Of a stretch of 64,000 nucleotides of DNA, positions 61,292 through 64,000 are shown in pieces (positions within the stretch are counted from its first letter, which is position 1; the number at the start of each line of letters is the position of its first letter). The stretch is taken from assembly GCA_022113835.1 (NCBI GenBank), contig JAILWY010000006.1, positions 8,680,001 to 8,744,000 of the forward strand, read 5' to 3'. Source of the stretch: Atopsyche davidsoni (lineage: Eukaryota > Arthropoda > Insecta > Trichoptera > Hydrobiosidae). The notes under the pieces were generated by a model that was not told where the DNA came from, made no database searches, and saw nothing but the letters and a program-made list of their open reading frames with translations. A program made the translations under genes and the position numbers.

Positions 61292-61314
61292 CACTATGTA
61301 TTATTTTTATATAT

Positions 61315-61400
61315 AAAGTCCTCCACGCATGTTGCGATATATCTGACAACCAAATGGTAACAAGCCAATAGCGTCCTCTTTTGCGATATTATCTTAGACA
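61315..61400 (+). repeat. Third, weak copy of the AATAGCGT repeat
   Basis: AAAGTCCTCCACGCATGTTGCGATATATCTGACAA and CCAATAGCGTCCTCTTTT align loosely with the copies at 35.9 and 44.5 kb. It abuts the hAT element ending at 61291. Confidence 0.35.
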
Positions 61401-62218
61401 TACAAAATATAGGGACACTGGTTTCATTTTAATAACAATATCTTGTATGAAAAATTAGCTTATTTTTAAGTGCGCCAAATTTTTAGTTAAAATCTAAAAA
61501 ATATTTTTAAAATTTCGTTAATCTATCATCTTCATATTCAGAACTTCTCTGTGTGTCAAAAATATATTTTGAAAATGTTTGTGTTGTATAAAAGGGGGGA
61601 GTTTTTTGCCCCATTAAAAGTCATCTAGTATTTTTATTCGTTGTTAATAATGGGACAAAACATCGTGTAATATTTCAGGAAGATTACCCCCACGTCACTC
61701 TCGAGTGGTAAATTGAGGCAATCTTTCTTCCATAAGTAGGGGACAAAATTCCACGTACTTTAATAATGTAATTTTCTTTTATTTATTCAATTAAAGACAA
61801 GCAACAAATCTTCTAATTACTAACATTTCTCATCCTCACGTACCCCTCACTTTCTCGCTGAAAACTTTTCGTCTCCCCCTCTCTCCCTCACGGTAACTAA
61901 TACGGCAGTCTTATTATAGCAAAACTTAAAATCACATTAAAAAAGCTTATTTTTAAGTATATTTACAAACAATTTTTGCGATTGTTAACTTTGCATATAT
62001 TAAATAAATCAAGTTATCTCAAAGTTTTGAACATACGTAAATCAAAATATAGTCTTTTGTAAGAACTTAAGAGCTTTTAGTAATAGTCTTTGGTAATAGT
62101 TTAACAGTAACATCTAATTGTGTTAAATTAAATTTTAAAAAAATCTACGGAAAAAGTCCTATAAAATTGTTTATTAATTTAATTAACGATACTTTTAAAG
62201 AAAAAAAAATACACTCAC
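61401..62218. other. AT-rich DNA, pyrimidine-rich stretch at 61840-61900
   Basis: CTCGTACGTACC-type features are absent; the stretch TCGTCTCCCCCTCTCTCCCTC is notable only for strand bias. No gene seen. Confidence 0.4.
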
Positions 62219-62252
62219 CGATATCATAAGGAATTTCAGACGGTCGCCACAT
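62219..62252 (-). CDS. Candidate short first coding exon
   Basis: On the minus strand ATG at 62252 opens MWRPSEIPYDI and meets a strong donor (ATCG/GTGAGTG) at 62218. About 300-400 bases upstream on the same strand lies a GC-richer island with a perfect CRE site (62628). A promoter, a short 5' UTR and a tiny coding exon would fit, but no downstream exon was identified. Confidence 0.15.
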
Positions 62253-62509
62253 TCTTTACTTCACATTTGTTACTATTTGTTACACCTAAGTGCCTTTGCC
62301 AATTAGTAAAGTTCCATATATATATTATCTAAAATATTATGTTAAAAAAACGTAAAAAATTTTTAACTTTACGTATTGACAGAGCATTGAGTTTATACAT
62401 TTCAAAGTATATTATGAGTTTTGTATATGATGAGTACATTCTTAAACACACAAGCTTTCTGACGAACTTCAAATTTTAATTAAAATTTAGCTTAGGCACT
62501 TCTAGATTT

Positions 62510-62690
62510 TCAAGATAGAAATGTGCAAGTTTCCGTTACACCCCTGGTGGGCTAATAAAGAAATGCCTGGCATGGGGGATGCTTGCGGCTGCACCCCTGT
62601 AAAAGCAGGGCGGTATTAAACCTATGATGACGTCACCGCGTTTTGCTTTCTGCTGATCAGCTGTTTTTGCCTCTATTCGTTTGTTTTCTG
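62510..62690. promoter_or_regulatory. CRE-bearing GC-rich island
   Basis: TGACGTCA at 62628-62635 is followed by CCGCG and GCTGATCAGCTG (a 12-base palindrome). Upstream are CCCCTGGTGGGCTAATAAAG, GGCATGGGGGATGC and CTGCACCCCTG. It could be a promoter for the minus-strand ATG at 62252. Confidence 0.3.
62628..62635. promoter_or_regulatory. Perfect CRE site TGACGTCA
   Basis: Palindromic bZIP consensus, extended as GATGACGTCACCGCG, in a GC-rich island. Confidence 0.4.
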
Positions 62691-62987
62691 CAATTGGCGT
62701 TAATTATAGATTACTTTTTTATAATTAAAGAAATATGATTTTTTTTTATGAATTAGAAAAAAATAACGGTACTTCTAATGTTTAAAATATCCCATAACCT
62801 ATGCACGTTTATTGTGTATATACTACGCTTTTTTATCACAATATTTTCACATGCAATGAAAAAAACTAAAAAATATCTTTCGAGCTCCAAAAGGGATTTG
62901 AATCCTATCCAAATGTCAGTATTGAAAAATATCAGCAGTTACATAAAGTGAACAAAAAAATAATTTTCAACGTCAACGGTTAATATA

Positions 62988-63215
62988 TATAATGATAAAA
63001 GTAACTTTGTATTTTGTCTTCACTTTGAGTTTTTTATATTTTTTTTCTGCACGACTAGTTTCGACCAAATAGACAAGGTAATCATCAGATGCATAACTAA
63101 ACTGTTTAGTTGTGCATCTGATGATGACCTAGTCTATTTGATCGAAACTAGTCACGCAAAAAAATATAATAAACTCAAAGTGAAGACAAAATACAAAGTT
63201 ACTTTTATCATTATA
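62988..63215. mobile_element. 228-bp foldback with two hammerhead-like motifs
   Basis: Two arms of about 110 bases are reverse complements around a centre at about 63103. Each arm, read towards its outer end, carries CTGATGA, about 18 bases, GAAAC, TA, GTC. The motif at 63042-63096 (minus) has ACC/GGT as stem II and a good stem I (ATGCAT side against GTGCAG side). The motif at 63105-63163 (plus) has a weaker stem II. Outside the core the arms share TCAAAGTGAAGACAAAATACAAAGTTACTTTTATCATTA. It has no coding capacity. It looks like two Penelope-like terminal repeats joined head to head. Confidence 0.6.
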
Positions 63216-64000
63216 ATAATGGATCTTCACCAATCGAATGCCTTGTCCCTCAACAAGATATTATTTTATATTAAATATTTTAAAAAGCTGATAATTAAAA
63301 ATTATTGAATACCCCCCTCAGAAGTCTTGCTTCCACTCTACTCAGCCCCTCGCATGTATGGACAGATGAATGATCGCTTATATCTCCGTATGTTCCTGAC
63401 TCACGTAATGAATATTAGAGCCTCGCGGTCCCGTTGACGGAAACAAATCGTATGCATAATTTAGGCCTGACTTTTGACAACTCGAACATCAGTTGTCTAC
63501 CGACTTTCAACGTAATGAGAAAAATATGTGACGTCATAATACGACAGACCTTTGGATACTTCGGGAATTGCTAACAACTGTACTTTACGTTGAAGTAGTA
63601 GATTCGAGAGAAAGTGGTCTAAGTTTTATATTTTTTATACTATCGTTGATCCTCAGTTAAATTGTTGTTGCTTTAAATAGTTTACCTAACAACTTTGAAA
63701 TTTTCGCCAGCATACACAGTGTATTTGTGAATCTGTGCCACGGTATGTTGTTAATTGTTTGTTAACGCTCTACCGATTTATAATTGCATTGAGTAAATAT
63801 TTTAGGCTTTGTATTTATATATATTGGAGGTAATCGTATTAAATAAATAAATTAACTAAACCCAATATATACACACACCTTCCAATAACACTTATACAGT
63901 AAATAAATTACTATTCTCTACAATTTGATCTACACTATTATTTTTATATCTATTTTTTTCCATGAGTGAGAGATACCTCATTTTACTTCTAAGTTTATTT
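63216..64000. other. End of window, island at 63320-63560
   Basis: CTCGCGGTCCCGTTGACGG and the CRE at 63529 mark the island. The remainder is AT-rich with no feature seen. Confidence 0.5.
63529..63536. promoter_or_regulatory. Perfect CRE site TGACGTCA
   Basis: Palindromic bZIP consensus, extended as GTGACGTCATAATACG, in the last GC-richer stretch (63320-63560). Confidence 0.35.

Noticed and set aside
1..64000. CRISPR array, bacterial operon, prophage or rRNA
   Set aside because: No regularly spaced repeats, no Shine-Dalgarno-led gene series, no phage genes and no rRNA signature were seen.

Overview
The window looks like nuclear DNA of an insect or close arthropod relative. It is strongly AT-rich, no reading frame exceeds about 141 codons, and it carries a eukaryotic tRNA-Leu with a pol III stop. 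It also holds insect-type mobile elements (a tRNA-derived SINE family, hAT-type non-autonomous elements, a rosa-like DD41D mariner relic, Penelope-like terminal pieces) and a short TTAGG run of the canonical insect telomere type. I cannot name the species. Nothing points to a bacterial, viral or plasmid origin, and there are no operons or ribosome binding sites to describe.

Protein-coding content is almost nil by direct inspection. The only clear coding homology is a broken transposase at about 54.1-54.6 kb (minus). The only confident gene is tRNA-Leu(UAA) at 33009-33092. A few short open segments on the plus strand sit between good splice signals (25170, 26043, 26562, 34770, 44205, 59628). 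They could be small exons of a gene with very long introns, or chance. I list them at low confidence and keep the competing readings apart.

Layout: 1-4.3 kb AT-rich; 4.3-4.7 kb a perfect hairpin and a relic of the hAT family seen again at 60.7 kb; 5.97-6.25 kb a terminal-inverted-repeat MITE; 8.5-10.1 kb two inverted-repeat pieces of a Penelope-like family; 13.9-14.5 kb a hAT MITE with such a piece nested inside; 18.2 kb another piece with a hammerhead-like core; 19.5-20.23 kb a decayed tandem repeat split by a SINE; 23-27 kb GC-richer, regulatory-looking islands with candidate exons; 27.9 kb SINE; 33.0 kb tRNA-Leu; 35.6-36.1 kb a GC-richer island and a dispersed repeat; 39.5, 42.2 and 49.0 kb further SINE copies; 51.0 kb a homeodomain-motif-rich island; 54 kb the transposase relic; 57.8 kb an octamer-bearing island; 59.9 kb the TTAGG run; 60.66-61.29 kb a complete hAT MITE with an 8-bp target duplication; 62.2-62.7 kb a CRE-bearing island; 63.0-63.2 kb a long foldback with two hammerhead-like motifs.

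Overall this reads as a gene desert or giant intron, possibly of a developmental gene, with many 150-300 bp GC-richer islands and seven perfect TGACGTCA sites. The most notable structure is a SINE family in which two tRNA-like units lie head to head, so the copies are near-perfect hairpins with one asymmetric tail, flanked by 9-13 bp duplications.
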